A stretch of DNA of 62,468 bases from Curtobacterium sp. MCBD17_032. Its GTDB lineage: Bacteria > Actinomycetota > Actinomycetes > Actinomycetales > Microbacteriaceae. This document shows, piece after piece, positions 35,893 through 44,409 of the stretch (position 1 is its first letter; each line of letters starts with the position of its first letter). The notes under the pieces are model-generated. The model was given only the letters and a program-made list of their open reading frames with translations, made no database searches and was not told the DNA's origin. The translations under genes were made by a program, and so were the position numbers. Location: positions 1-62,468 of the forward strand of contig NZ_QKTO01000016.1 in the NCBI RefSeq assembly GCF_003234855.1, in the 5' to 3' direction.

Positions 35893-36725
35893 CGGCCGTG
35901 CCGGTCCCCGATCCACTCCTCGCGGAGAACTGCCGCAAGGAGTACCGCACCGGCACCCGCGCGCTGGCCGGGGTCGACCTCTGCGTCGAGCCCGGCCGCC
36001 TCGTGGCGCTGCTCGGCCCGAACGGCTCCGGCAAGTCGACCCTGATCCACGGCATCGTGGGCCTGCACGAGGTCGACGCCGACGTGCTGGCGCTCGCCGG
36101 TCACGACGTCGACACCGTCGCAGCCAAGCGCTCCCTCGGCTTCGTACCGGACGAGTTGCCCATCCCGCTGTCCCTGACCGGCGGCGAGTACCTCGACCAC
36201 CTCGAACGACTGCGGCTGAGCGCGGGCAAGCAGGGACGCGACCGGGGCAGGGCGCGACCGGACGGATGCACGACCGCAGCGTGGCGGGACGCCCTGGTCG
36301 AGGAACTCGCCCTCGGCCCGCACCTCGGCAAGTTCATCGGCGACATGTCGCACGGCACGAAGAAGAAACTGCAGCTCGTCGCCGCGGTGGAGCACGTGCC
36401 CGACCTCCTCGTGCTCGACGAACCGTTCCGTGGCCTCGACCCACGATCCGTCGTCGTGATCCGCGCCGTGCTCGACGCACTGCGGTCGCGCGGCACGGGG
36501 ATCCTCGTCGCGACGCACGACGTCCTCGCTGCCGAGCACTGGTTCGACCGGGTCGTGATCCTGCACGACGGCGTGGTGCTCGCAGACGGCCCTCCCGCCG
36601 ACCTTGTCGCCGAGCACGGCGTCGACTCCCTCGAGGCCGTGCTCCTCCGCACCGTCGGCGCTCCGCCCACCGACACCGTCCGCGCCCGCCTGCACGACCA
36701 CCTCTCCGAAGGAGCCCGTCCATGA
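35889..36725 (+). CDS. ABC transporter ATP-binding protein
   Basis: 278 aa from the GTG at 35889, overlapping the precursor stop by four bases. Walker A is GPNGSGKST (residues 43-51), the signature is MSHGTKKKLQL, and Walker B is LLVLDEPFRGLDP with the H-loop in VATHDVLAAEH. This is a single-domain importer/exporter-type ATPase of the CcmA/ABC-2 kind. It lies in an operon with two membrane proteins and an M50 protease, so peptide export or self-immunity is the likely task. It overlaps the next start by four bases. Confidence 0.9.
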   Translation: MTAVPVPDPLLAENCRKEYRTGTRALAGVDLCVEPGRLVALLGPNGSGKSTLIHGIVGLHEVDADVLALAGHDVDTVAAKRSLGFVPDELPIPLSLTGGEYLDHLERLRLSAGKQGRDRGRARPDGCTTAAWRDALVEELALGPHLGKFIGDMSHGTKKKLQLVAAVEHVPDLLVLDEPFRGLDPRSVVVIRAVLDALRSRGTGILVATHDVLAAEHWFDRVVILHDGVVLADGPPADLVAEHGVDSLEAVLLRTVGAPPTDTVRARLHDHLSEGARP

Positions 36726-37018
36726 CCCCGGTGCGCATCGGCATCACCGTCCTCGCCGCCGCGTTCGGCGCCGGCCTCGTCATCGCGCTGATCGCCGCCG
36801 GCAGCGTCGCACTCGCCGTCGGCACCGCCGCCGACGTCCACGTCCCCGGTCTCATCGACGTCACCGCCGGCGCGGGCGACGACCTGGCCAGCGCGTCCTT
36901 CGGCAGCGGCGTGCTCCTGTGGTTCGGGGGCATCGCAGCAGGCCTCACCGGGGCCGGGCTCGTCCGTCCGTGGCTCGCTCGCCGGTCGACCGCCTCCTGG
37001 CCGCGCCGTGACGCGTGA
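36722..37018 (+). CDS. Small membrane protein of the ABC/M50 operon
   Basis: 98 aa with two hydrophobic helices (ITVLAAAFGAGLVIALIAAG; SGVLLWFGGIAAGLTGAGLV) joined by a ~35-residue loop with TAADVHVPGLIDVTAGAGDD, and ending in a basic tail. ATG at 36722 overlaps the ATPase stop. The size and position suit an accessory or immunity protein. No family is recognised. Confidence 0.72.
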   Translation: MTPVRIGITVLAAAFGAGLVIALIAAGSVALAVGTAADVHVPGLIDVTAGAGDDLASASFGSGVLLWFGGIAAGLTGAGLVRPWLARRSTASWPRRDA

Positions 37019-38414
37019 GCTCGTCGCGATGGTCCGCCTGGTCCACGCGGCCTGGCGTGGCGACCTCACGCGCAGCGTGACCGGATCACGCGTCCTGACC
37101 ACCGGCCTGGAGGCGCTCCTCGCCCTGGTCGTGACGGGCTGGCTGGCGCTGTCGGTCACCATGGTGAGCCCGGGACCGGTCGCCGTGCCGGCGGCTGCGC
37201 AGTTCCAGCTGCTCGACGACGCGATCCAGGGAGCCGTACTGGTCAGCGCCTGCATCGCCTGTGTCTGCACGGTCCTGATGCCCACGTCACGCGCCCTCAG
37301 CACGATGCTCGCTGCGGTTCCGGTCGCACCCGCGGCCCGGGCGATCGGCACAACCGTGCCCGTGCTGGCGATCAGTACGATCGGCGGACCGGTGGTCGTC
37401 GCACCGTTGCTCGCGGGCGCGGTCCGTCTGTCCAGGCTGCCCATCGCCGTCAGTGCGGTGGCCCTCGTCCCGTGTGCGGCACTCGCGGCGGCCCTGGCAG
37501 CGAGCGCCGTCATCCGGGTGCTCGCTGCGGCGGCGAGCAGCTGGGGACTCGCCGAGGCCGTCGGGACGACGGTTGCCACCGCGGTGACCCTCGTGCTCGC
37601 AGGGTTCGCCGTGGTCGGTGTCCGGACGGTGAGCATGCCGTCCGACGCGGCGGGCGGCTCCTGGCCGCTCGCACTCCGGGTCGCCTCGGTGGCACTCGCC
37701 CTCGCCGCAGCGACGGTCGTGTTCCTCGCCAGCAGTCTGCTGCATGAGCCCGTCGCGCCGGGGGTGGTCCGGTTCCTCGCGCGTCACGGTCGCACCGTGG
37801 CACGGCGGTCCCCGGCAGCGGTCGACCTCCTGCTCTGGGTCCGCGATCCCGCAGCCCTCTCGACCCTGCTGCTCATGACCCTGCTGGTCGTCGGCACATG
37901 GATCGCCACGGAGCGCGGCATCGCGTGGTCGGAGGCACTGGCGGGTCCGGTGCTGCTCGGTGTGCCGTGTGCCATCGGCCTCGTGCACTACGGCACTGAC
38001 CGGACGACGTCGTGGCGACGGAGCGCGGTGCGCCCGATCGAGCGCGACGGGTGGGCGGCGATGAGGGTCGCGCAGGGCATCGCGGTCGCACTCGCCGGAG
38101 CGGTCCCGACCGCGATGCTGCTCCTCCCGCCGGACCTCGGCCCGGACGGCCAGCAGGTGCGGTCGGTCGTCGTGCTCGCGGCGAGCGCCGGGGTGATGGC
38201 CGGCGTGCTGCTCCCGAGCGACCTGGAGTTGCCCGGCGCCGCCGTGCTCGCAGCGCTCGTCGCAGCACTGCTCGTTGCAGTCCCGATGTGGGTCATGACG
38301 CACGCGTTCCCCCTCCAGCACCGACCGATCGCGGTCCTCGGGATCGCTGTCGTCCTGATGCTGCTCACGCCGCTCGTCATCCAGGCTCGACGTCGACGAG
38401 CGGTGTCCGCGTGA
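37008..38414 (+). CDS. Polytopic membrane protein, probable ABC permease
   Basis: 468 aa, with about 12 hydrophobic segments and almost no soluble domain. The GTG at 37008 overlaps the preceding gene. The N-terminal VRLVHAAWRGDLTRSVTGSR and the long array of Ala/Val/Leu helices resemble permeases that pair with single-domain ATPases, though I see no named family motif. It most likely forms the membrane channel for the ATPase at 35889. Confidence 0.72.
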   Translation: MTRELVAMVRLVHAAWRGDLTRSVTGSRVLTTGLEALLALVVTGWLALSVTMVSPGPVAVPAAAQFQLLDDAIQGAVLVSACIACVCTVLMPTSRALSTMLAAVPVAPAARAIGTTVPVLAISTIGGPVVVAPLLAGAVRLSRLPIAVSAVALVPCAALAAALAASAVIRVLAAAASSWGLAEAVGTTVATAVTLVLAGFAVVGVRTVSMPSDAAGGSWPLALRVASVALALAAATVVFLASSLLHEPVAPGVVRFLARHGRTVARRSPAAVDLLLWVRDPAALSTLLLMTLLVVGTWIATERGIAWSEALAGPVLLGVPCAIGLVHYGTDRTTSWRRSAVRPIERDGWAAMRVAQGIAVALAGAVPTAMLLLPPDLGPDGQQVRSVVVLAASAGVMAGVLLPSDLELPGAAVLAALVAALLVAVPMWVMTHAFPLQHRPIAVLGIAVVLMLLTPLVIQARRRRAVSA

Positions 38415-39118
38415 CGACGTTCGCGCTCCACGACGGGGTCACCCTCGAACCCGCCGCGAGCGAGGCGACGTCCTCTCGTCCGGGAACGGGCACCGTCCGC
38501 GTCACCGACACCGCGACCGGGATCGACGCCCTGGTGGCTGCGCCGGATCTCCCCCGCTTCCTGCTCGACAACGCGCTCGCCCGGCCGCCGAGGCGCAGCG
38601 CGACCCCATGCCCGTGGGGACGTGCACGCCGGACGCGAGCCGAGCCTCCCGGCTGCCGCAGTGCCTGCGAGGCGACCGTCCTCGCGCTCGTGCGTGCTGG
38701 TGGGCCCCTCGTGCTCGTCAGCGGGCTCGCCCTCAGCGGTGGGTTCGTCTTGCTGCATGCACCGCCGCGGTGGGTCGCGGCGGCGGCGTTCGCGCCGGTC
38801 CTGGTGCTGCTCGTGACGATCGCGCACGAGGCGGGCCACTGGGTGGCGCTCCGGGTGCTCGTCGATGGTCGGGCGGGGGCGATCCTCGTCGACTGGCGGA
38901 CGTGTGCGGTCCTGCACGGCGACCTGGCGCATCCCCAGGACCGCTGGGTCGCGGCGGCCGGTCCAGCGGCCGGGCTGGTCGCCGGGATCGGGAGCATCGC
39001 GGTGACGCATTTCGATCCGATCGGTGCGTGGACGAGCGCGGTGCTCGTGGCGGTGAACCTCCTCGGGTTGCTGCCGGTGACGGCGGACGGGCAGCGGGTG
39101 TTCAGGTCACGGCCGTGA
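38411..39118 (+). CDS. M50-family (site-2) intramembrane metalloprotease
   Basis: 235 aa from the GTG at 38411, overlapping the permease stop by four bases. The catalytic zinc motif is H139-E-A-G-H143 in VTIAHEAGHWVALRVL. The third ligand region is N216 to D226-G in NLLGLLPVTADGQ, the site-2 protease NxxPxxxxDG pattern. About 90 residues of soluble N-terminus precede the membrane core. M50 proteases of this size mature peptides in epipeptide (YydH) and daptide operons. Here the likely substrate is the precursor at 35632. None of the tailoring enzymes of those systems is present. Confidence 0.88.
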   Translation: MTTFALHDGVTLEPAASEATSSRPGTGTVRVTDTATGIDALVAAPDLPRFLLDNALARPPRRSATPCPWGRARRTRAEPPGCRSACEATVLALVRAGGPLVLVSGLALSGGFVLLHAPPRWVAAAAFAPVLVLLVTIAHEAGHWVALRVLVDGRAGAILVDWRTCAVLHGDLAHPQDRWVAAAGPAAGLVAGIGSIAVTHFDPIGAWTSAVLVAVNLLGLLPVTADGQRVFRSRP

Positions 39119-39165
39119 GAGTGAAGCGGCGGGACCCGGCGTCCGTCGTCCCCTACGGTGACCGG

Positions 39166-39534
39166 ATGGAATCCTCTGATCGGAACCGCGAGCTGCTCCG
39201 GAAGAACGCGAACCTGCTCATCGACCACGGCGCGAAGGGCCCGTCGGTGGCGGCCGAACTCGGCCTGCTCGTCGCCGCCAGGAAGGGCACCGAGGGCGTC
39301 GGCGGCAGGCTCGCCCTCACGCCGAGCGCACTCTTCTTCCACGCTCACGCGGGAAACCGCGTGCGACCCGACTTCGGCATCCCCCTCGACGAGATCGCTG
39401 CGCTCCGCGATGTCTCGCGGGGACTGTCCCGGCAGCTCGAGGTCGAACTACTGAGCGGCACCCGCGCCCGCTTCGTGGTGTGGGGCGTTCCTCGACTCAT
39501 CGCCGCGATCGACGAGGCTCGCGCCGCGCTCTGA
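39166..39534 (+). CDS. Hypothetical protein, GRAM/PH-like fold
   Basis: 122 aa from the ATG at 39166, 47 bp after the M50 gene. The pattern GGRLALTPSALFFHAHAGN, FGIPLDEIAALRDVSRG and RQLEVELLSGTRARFVVWG resembles small bacterial GRAM/PH-like domains that bind lipids or proteins. It could belong to the upstream operon, but there is no overlap, so membership is uncertain. Confidence 0.65.
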   Translation: MESSDRNRELLRKNANLLIDHGAKGPSVAAELGLLVAARKGTEGVGGRLALTPSALFFHAHAGNRVRPDFGIPLDEIAALRDVSRGLSRQLEVELLSGTRARFVVWGVPRLIAAIDEARAAL

Positions 39535-39571
39535 CAGAGACGGGCATCCCTTCAGCCCGCCGCACACCGGC

Positions 39572-39790
39572 TCACGATGCCAGCCGTACGAACCTCGGGC
39601 CGTCGGACCCGTCGCGCGACACATGGGCGGTGAACTCAGCGAGCCCACGTACCCAGTGCCCGTGTTCGCCGTACAACGCCTGGTACACGACCACCGGCTT
39701 CTCGGTCTCGACGTCCTTCGCCACGAGCACGACCTCGTACTCCCCGCCCGTGAAGTGCCGGTACCCCCCAGGAGTCACGTCGTCGCTCAC
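39572..39790 (-). CDS. DUF1653 family protein
   Basis: 72 aa from the GTG at 39790. The sequence (PGGYRHFTGGEYEVVLVAKD ... PVVVYQALYGEHGHWVR) is the DUF1653 domain with its conserved Tyr/His and WVR end. It is nearly identical in protein sequence to the gene at 57382-57597, so the genome carries two copies. The function is unknown. Convergent with the preceding gene. Confidence 0.85.
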   Translation of the reverse strand: MSDDVTPGGYRHFTGGEYEVVLVAKDVETEKPVVVYQALYGEHGHWVRGLAEFTAHVSRDGSDGPRFVRLAS

Positions 39791-39880
39791 CCTCCGGATG
39801 GTACGGAGACGACCGTCTGCGGGCCGAACTCGAAGCCTCCGGCCGACGCACTCGGTACGATCGCCGTCGGAGGGGGAACG

Positions 39881-40304
39881 ATGAGCGACAGCATCAACAC
39901 GTGGGGCGGCAGCGCGACCAAGGCGGAGGTGGCGCCGATGATCGTCGTGCGACGACCGCTGTTCCCCGGGGTGATCTTCTTCGTCCTCGGCGTGGCCCGC
40001 CTGCCTGTTGTTCGCGTCGGCGCTCGCTGCTGGTCGCATCAACGTGTACGACCGGCACTACGACGTGAAGTCCGGCTTCGGGAAGTTCCGCCGGCGCGAG
40101 GTCGACGACATCCACACGCTCAGTCTCGGGAAGCAGTCGAACGGCAGTGTGACGTTCATCAGCCTCACCGCCTGGAACGAGCAGCGGAAGAAGCAGTTCA
40201 TGGTGTTCACGAACTACCGCGGGTTCAGCGAGTTCACTGCATGGCTCGGCGAGCGACGGCCCGAGCAGTGGGCGGAGTGCGAGCGGCTGGGCGTTGCGGA
40301 CTGA
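39881..40304 (+). pseudogene. Membrane-associated hypothetical protein broken by a one-base insertion
   Basis: From ATG 39881 (with AGGGGGAACG) the frame reads a soluble start, a membrane helix (FPGVIFFVLGVA) and then loses sense. In the +1-shifted frame the sequence continues sensibly as ACLLFASALAAGRINVYDRH, FGKFRRREVDDIHTLSLGKQ and FTNYRGFSEFTAWLGERRPE, to the stop at 40304. The C run at 39996-39998 holds one base too many; GGCCGCC in place of GGCCCGCC would restore a ~140-aa bacterial-PH-like membrane protein. This may be a true null allele or a sequence error. Confidence 0.65.
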
Positions 40305-40362
40305 CCGCCGGATGCTGGAGCGTCGAAGCGGTCGGTCCGCGTCTTCTCCTGGTGTTGCGGGG

Positions 40363-40926
40363 ATGGACGAGTACGGGCGGATCACCCGGCGGACGTGGCG
40401 CCGGACGGTGGTCATCGCCGTCGTCGGTCTGATCGTCGGCGGGGTCGCTGGATGGCTCGTCGGACACGATGCTCCGGCCTCGCCGACCGTGCTCGCGACG
40501 CTGGGTCCCGCGTTCGCGCTCGGCGGCCTTGCCGGGGGCATCTCCATCATCGTGACGAGCCTCGGCATCTCGATGAGGATGCGTGCGCGGATGCAGGGGC
40601 TCCCCGCTTCCGCCCGACGGACGGTCACGCAAGCGATCAAGACGGGCACCCCGATCGAACCGGCGGGATCTGAGCTCGGCTGGCGCGCATTCGACCAAGC
40701 CCGGTTGATGGCGGCGTACCATCCGCTGGCGTTCGGACAATTCCTGCTGCTCTCCCTCGGGATCGTCGGGCCGCAGTTGTCACTGTTGGTCCGCGAGGAG
40801 GTGTTCTCCGCCTGGCTCAGCCGCATCACGTGCTCGGTGCTCGTCGTGGCGGCAGTGGTGCTGACTCCATTGCTCGTTCGGAGTTCTCGGAGGGCCCGGC
40901 GCTACGTCCTGCTCGCATCGGCGTGA
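40363..40926 (+). CDS. Hypothetical membrane protein, 187 aa
   Basis: 187 aa from the ATG at 40363 with four hydrophobic helices (VVIAVVGLIVGGVAGWLVG; LGPAFALGGLAGGISIIVTS; LAFGQFLLLSLGIVGPQLSL; VLVVAAVVLTPLLV). A charged cytoplasmic region between helices 2 and 3 reads MRMRARMQGLPASARRTVTQ. No family is recognised. The region from 40927 to 41124 shows no further gene. Confidence 0.6.
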   Translation: MDEYGRITRRTWRRTVVIAVVGLIVGGVAGWLVGHDAPASPTVLATLGPAFALGGLAGGISIIVTSLGISMRMRARMQGLPASARRTVTQAIKTGTPIEPAGSELGWRAFDQARLMAAYHPLAFGQFLLLSLGIVGPQLSLLVREEVFSAWLSRITCSVLVVAAVVLTPLLVRSSRRARRYVLLASA

Positions 40927-41124
40927 GACAGTCCTGCCGCTTCCTCGAGGCATGGCTCGGCGAGGTGTGAACGCGTCCGGTGCCCGTCGGGGCACTCCAA
41001 GACCACACCGCTGTCGGACGGTTGCCAGGGCTACCGACCCTTGGATCGGCACCCCGCCGATAGCACCCGCGTCACAGGAGTCAACACCCTCGCGTTCCAC
41101 TCCTGCACGACGTATGGTCCTCGC

Positions 41125-41589
41125 ATGACCGTCGCCCTCTCGCTCGCGGTCGTCGCTGGTGTCCTCGCCCTCGCGACGGTCCTCGGCCTGCTGCTCCGCA
41201 GCCGGACCGGCCGAGCCCATCCGGTCGCGGCTGACGCTGGTGACGGATCGACGTCGGTGGCCGACCTCGCTAGCCGGGAGGCGTTCGGCACCGCCGCCAC
41301 GCTACTCCAGTTCTCCACGCCAACCTGCGCACGCTGCCCCGCCACAGCGAGACAGCTCGACGCGGTCGCCGCATCGAAGTCGACGGCACATGGCCTAGAC
41401 CGCGTCCGACGGCTCGAGATCAACCTCGCCGAACGACCGGAACTCGCGCGTCGCTTCGACGTGATGCAGACGCCGACCGTGCTACTCGTGGACGGGTCAC
41501 ACACCGTCCGAGCCCGCTTCGGCGGACCGCCCCGCCAACCCGAACTCGTCGCCGCGCTCGACGCCGTCCTCACCGAGGAGCACTCGTGA
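41125..41589 (+). CDS. Thioredoxin-like membrane-anchored protein
   Basis: 154 aa. An N-terminal membrane helix (VALSLAVVAGVLALATVLGL) precedes a thioredoxin fold with the redox motif CARC in LLQFSTPTCARCPATARQL and the cis-Pro loop QTPTVLLVDG. The length and the coupled DUF4395 gene downstream (overlap of four bases) match actinobacterial thioredoxin/DUF4395 pairs that probably reduce disulfides at the outer membrane face. The ATG at 41125 puts the helix at the start. Confidence 0.85.
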   Translation: MTVALSLAVVAGVLALATVLGLLLRSRTGRAHPVAADAGDGSTSVADLASREAFGTAATLLQFSTPTCARCPATARQLDAVAASKSTAHGLDRVRRLEINLAERPELARRFDVMQTPTVLLVDGSHTVRARFGGPPRQPELVAALDAVLTEEHS

Positions 41590-42065
41590 CCACCTCCCCC
41601 GCACCGCCCCGCGAGGTCGACCCGCGTTCGCCCCGCTTCGGCGCCGCGATCACGACGGTCCTGCTCGCGATCGACATCGTCCTCACCCTCAACGACGGCA
41701 CACGGGCGATCGGCATCGTGCTCCTCGCCGTCATCGCCGCGCTGTTCGCCTGGGGCGGCTTCGCCGGCATCGCGCGGCACCCGTACGGCGCGCTGTTTCG
41801 CCGACTCGTGCGCCCGCGACTCGGCCCGCCCGCCGAGCTCGAGGCTGCTGAGCCCCCGACGTTCGCGCAGCGGGTCGGGCTCGTGGTGACCGGGGTCGCA
41901 CTCGTCCTGGCGCTCATCGGCGTCCCCTACGCAGCTCCGGTCGGTGCTGCCATCGCGCTGGTCGCAGCGTTCCTCAACGCAGCGTTCGACGTCTGCATCG
42001 GGTGCATGATGTACGTCTGGCTGGTGCGGGTAGGGGTGTTCCGCAGCCGCAGCAGCGTGGCGTGA
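41586..42065 (+). CDS. DUF4395 membrane protein
   Basis: 159 aa from the GTG at 41586. Family features are the start VDPRSPRFGAAITTVLLAID, two central helices, and the conserved terminal GCMMYVWLVRVGVF preceded by AAFDVCIGC, whose two Cys could exchange electrons with the adjacent thioredoxin. DUF4395 proteins are regularly encoded beside thioredoxin-like genes. Quinone or thiol electron transfer is suspected but not shown. Confidence 0.88.
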   Translation: MTTSPAPPREVDPRSPRFGAAITTVLLAIDIVLTLNDGTRAIGIVLLAVIAALFAWGGFAGIARHPYGALFRRLVRPRLGPPAELEAAEPPTFAQRVGLVVTGVALVLALIGVPYAAPVGAAIALVAAFLNAAFDVCIGCMMYVWLVRVGVFRSRSSVA

Positions 42066-42138
42066 CACGAGCTGAGTTCGTGCAGAACCCTCCTCTGCCG
42101 GCGCCCGTCAGCTGACCGAAGATCGGTACGCTCGCGGC

Positions 42139-42771
42139 ATGTTCCTCGACGCACCGCGCGGCTTCTGTGTTCCTGCAGTGCTCGCCACTCGGAACGACAT
42201 GCTGGCGACGGCAGAAGGCACCCTCCCGCTCGAGGCATGGGCGCGCAGTGTCGAGGAAAAGCGTCGCTCTCAGAAGCCGGACATCGTCCTGCCGCAGTTC
42301 GACCCGGCGGAGTCCGGCATCGAGGCGCGAGTACTGCTGCTCCTTGAAGCACCGGGCCCGAGGACCGTGCCCGGATGGGGCGGGTCCGGGTTCATCTCAG
42401 TCGACGACGACGACCCGACAGCCCAGAACGTCTGGACGACTCGCAACGCTGTGGGTCTCCACGAGCACGTACTCGCTTGGAACATCGTGCCGTGGGTACT
42501 CGGCCGCGCGTCGGTGAAGCCGACCGGTCAGGAGATCGAGCAAGGGGCGAGCGAGTTGCGGGGCTTGCTGGACCTACTGCCCGAGCTCCGCGTCATCGTC
42601 CTCGCTGGGCGGAAGGCGCAAGACGGTTGGGACGCCCACCTCGAAGTCGAGCTCGGCCGCCGGTATCGGGCGCTCCGCACCGTGCATCCCGCCGGACAGT
42701 CGTTCGCGCAGGTCGGTGCTCGGGAGAGGTTCACCGCGACCCTGGCAAAGGTCGTTGAACTCGCGCGCTGA
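42139..42771 (+). CDS. Uracil-DNA glycosylase superfamily protein
   Basis: 210 aa. ARVLLLLEAPGPRTVPGWG corresponds to the catalytic loop, HEHVLAWNIVPWVLG to the core strand, and RTVHPAGQSFAQVG to the HP loop of UDG-fold proteins. It is the second divergent member in the window (compare 12641-13288). No canonical GQDPYH is present. The GC content is still that of the chromosome; just beyond this gene the composition begins to change. Confidence 0.7.
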   Translation: MFLDAPRGFCVPAVLATRNDMLATAEGTLPLEAWARSVEEKRRSQKPDIVLPQFDPAESGIEARVLLLLEAPGPRTVPGWGGSGFISVDDDDPTAQNVWTTRNAVGLHEHVLAWNIVPWVLGRASVKPTGQEIEQGASELRGLLDLLPELRVIVLAGRKAQDGWDAHLEVELGRRYRALRTVHPAGQSFAQVGARERFTATLAKVVELAR

Positions 42772-43197
42772 GCCCGGCGCCGGATGCCCCCCATGGCAGC
42801 TTCCGACGCTAGCACCGGCAGCTCGTGCTCAGCGGGCTTCGACCGCCTGCTCGGACCTCGTGACGACGTCGTCCGCTCGAGTCTCCGGCCACCCCATGCA
42901 AGATCGCCCGCCACTCATCGGGCAGCGCCGCCGCCCAATACAGCGCTACCGCCCCAGACTGGTGAGCATGGGCTGGACGCCTCAGACATGGATGGCCCGC
43001 GTCTCACGCAGTCCAGGGGCCGCAAAACTCAGTTCCCAACAAAAGATTCAGCCATAGCTCGCCGAGGCAGCACTATCGCTCCCCCGGAGCTGACCCGTGC
43101 CACAGGCGACGAGCATAAGCACCGCGAGGACTCGAATTCGTGTCTACTGCAACCAGACGCAGGGCGCCGACACTTGATATAAGATCACAAGGCAGGC
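42772..43197. other. Gene-free transition zone at the left edge of the defence island
   Basis: 426 bp with no convincing ORF. The DNA changes from the chromosome's high GC to a clearly more A/T-rich composition around 43000. A TATAAG hexamer at 43178-43183, shortly before the ATG at 43198, could be a promoter -10. I see no tRNA gene, no integrase and no clear direct repeat marking an attachment site. Confidence 0.5.
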
Positions 43198-44409
43198 ATG
43201 ATGCGAAGAAGCAACACGACCACCGAATCAGGAAGCCCAATAGTGCGCATCACACCGCTACTACAACCGTACATGCCGACCGACACAGCCTTGGCCGTTT
43301 TGCAGCGGTGGCTCTCCGAACGTCCCGCGGGCGAAGTCACAATGGTAAGCGCCTGGGGAAAAGCGTCCGCGTTGTCCCTGCTCGAGGAATCCATCGCTTC
43401 CTTCAAGGCCGATGGCGGGAGACTGGAATTGTTCCTCGGACTCAGCCAAGGCGGCGCTACCGAGCAAGGCCTAGAGATGGCCCTGGACCTCGCAAACAAA
43501 ACTTATGTCATTTTTGACCCCTCCGGTCGCACATTCCATCCAAAGCTCTATCTTCATCGGGACGCGCGGAGTTTTAGTGCCCTGATCGGATCGCAGAACC
43601 TCACAGCCGGTGGGCTACAAACAAACTACGAAGCCGGACTATTGATAGAGGGGACTTTTTTCAATCGGGACGATATGGAGGTCCTGGGGAAACTAGAGGA
43701 CTACGTCGAAACCCTGAGAGTAGACGTTGATATCTGCAAGCCGCTCGACGAGCGCCTCCTCAAAGCACTGATTGCTGACCCGGCGATTCCAATCGGTAGC
43801 GAGGCAACTTCAGAGAACGAGGCCCCCTCCGCCGAACGGTCGGGCGCAGAGACGAGCCTATTTGCTCCCTCCGCAATGCAACTAGTATATGGACACCGGC
43901 GGAGGCGGCCAACGTCTAGGTCGATCCGCGCGCCACAACCTCAGGGAGAGGTCAATGCGTTACGTCAGTACGATGTCAACGAGAACACCGGGGCCTTCTG
44001 GTCGAAGAGGTTGCCACGATCCGATGCAATGCGGCTTCCAAACGCCCATCCAACCGCTCACCTCGCTCTCACGCAAGCAGGTTATCCGATAGACCCGGCA
44101 GTCTACTTTCGAAACGACTTCTTTGCGGGTTGTGAGTGGATTCCGACGCTTGACCGCGACCGGCTTCGGGAAGAAGCACTTGTGCCTTTCACCGTGAGAG
44201 GACTATTCAGATCCGTTCGGACCGTACAACTTCAGATCGACCACACACCAAGCTGGCAATCCTCGCAAGGCAACAGAGCTACATCTATCCGCTGGGGAGA
44301 TCTATTTCCCGTGTTACGAGAAGAGGTCGACGTGACCGGGCTCGAGCTGGTTATCGAACGATCAGTTCACCAGACATTTCAGATGACATTCACTCACAAT
44401 TTCAATTAG
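43198..44409 (+). CDS. PLD-superfamily nuclease, probable restriction endonuclease
   Basis: 403 aa. A single phospholipase-D HKD motif is present: H114-P-K-L-Y in RTFHPKLYLHRD, followed by SFSALIGSQNLTAGG, the typical GSxN end. BfiI and NgoFVII-type restriction enzymes use one HKD motif per subunit and act as dimers. The C-terminal ~200 residues have no known domain and may recognise DNA. The gene is tail to tail with an N6 methylase (eight-base overlap) and is less GC-rich than the chromosome, consistent with acquisition by transfer. Starts at 43198 and 43201 are both possible. Confidence 0.75.
   Translation: MMRRSNTTTESGSPIVRITPLLQPYMPTDTALAVLQRWLSERPAGEVTMVSAWGKASALSLLEESIASFKADGGRLELFLGLSQGGATEQGLEMALDLANKTYVIFDPSGRTFHPKLYLHRDARSFSALIGSQNLTAGGLQTNYEAGLLIEGTFFNRDDMEVLGKLEDYVETLRVDVDICKPLDERLLKALIADPAIPIGSEATSENEAPSAERSGAETSLFAPSAMQLVYGHRRRRPTSRSIRAPQPQGEVNALRQYDVNENTGAFWSKRLPRSDAMRLPNAHPTAHLALTQAGYPIDPAVYFRNDFFAGCEWIPTLDRDRLREEALVPFTVRGLFRSVRTVQLQIDHTPSWQSSQGNRATSIRWGDLFPVLREEVDVTGLELVIERSVHQTFQMTFTHNFN

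Noticed and set aside
33504..36725. A 1073-codon plus-strand frame
   Set aside because: Only the end, from the GTG at 35889, is a gene (the ABC ATPase). The rest is the antisense shadow of the helicase-nuclease.
35632..39118. Is the operon a daptide or epipeptide cluster?
   Set aside because: The M50 and ABC parts fit, but the class-defining tailoring enzymes are absent, so I do not assign either class.
42772..43197. Integration site or tRNA at the left edge of the island
   Set aside because: I could find no tRNA-like cloverleaf, no integrase and no direct repeat with the right edge by eye.
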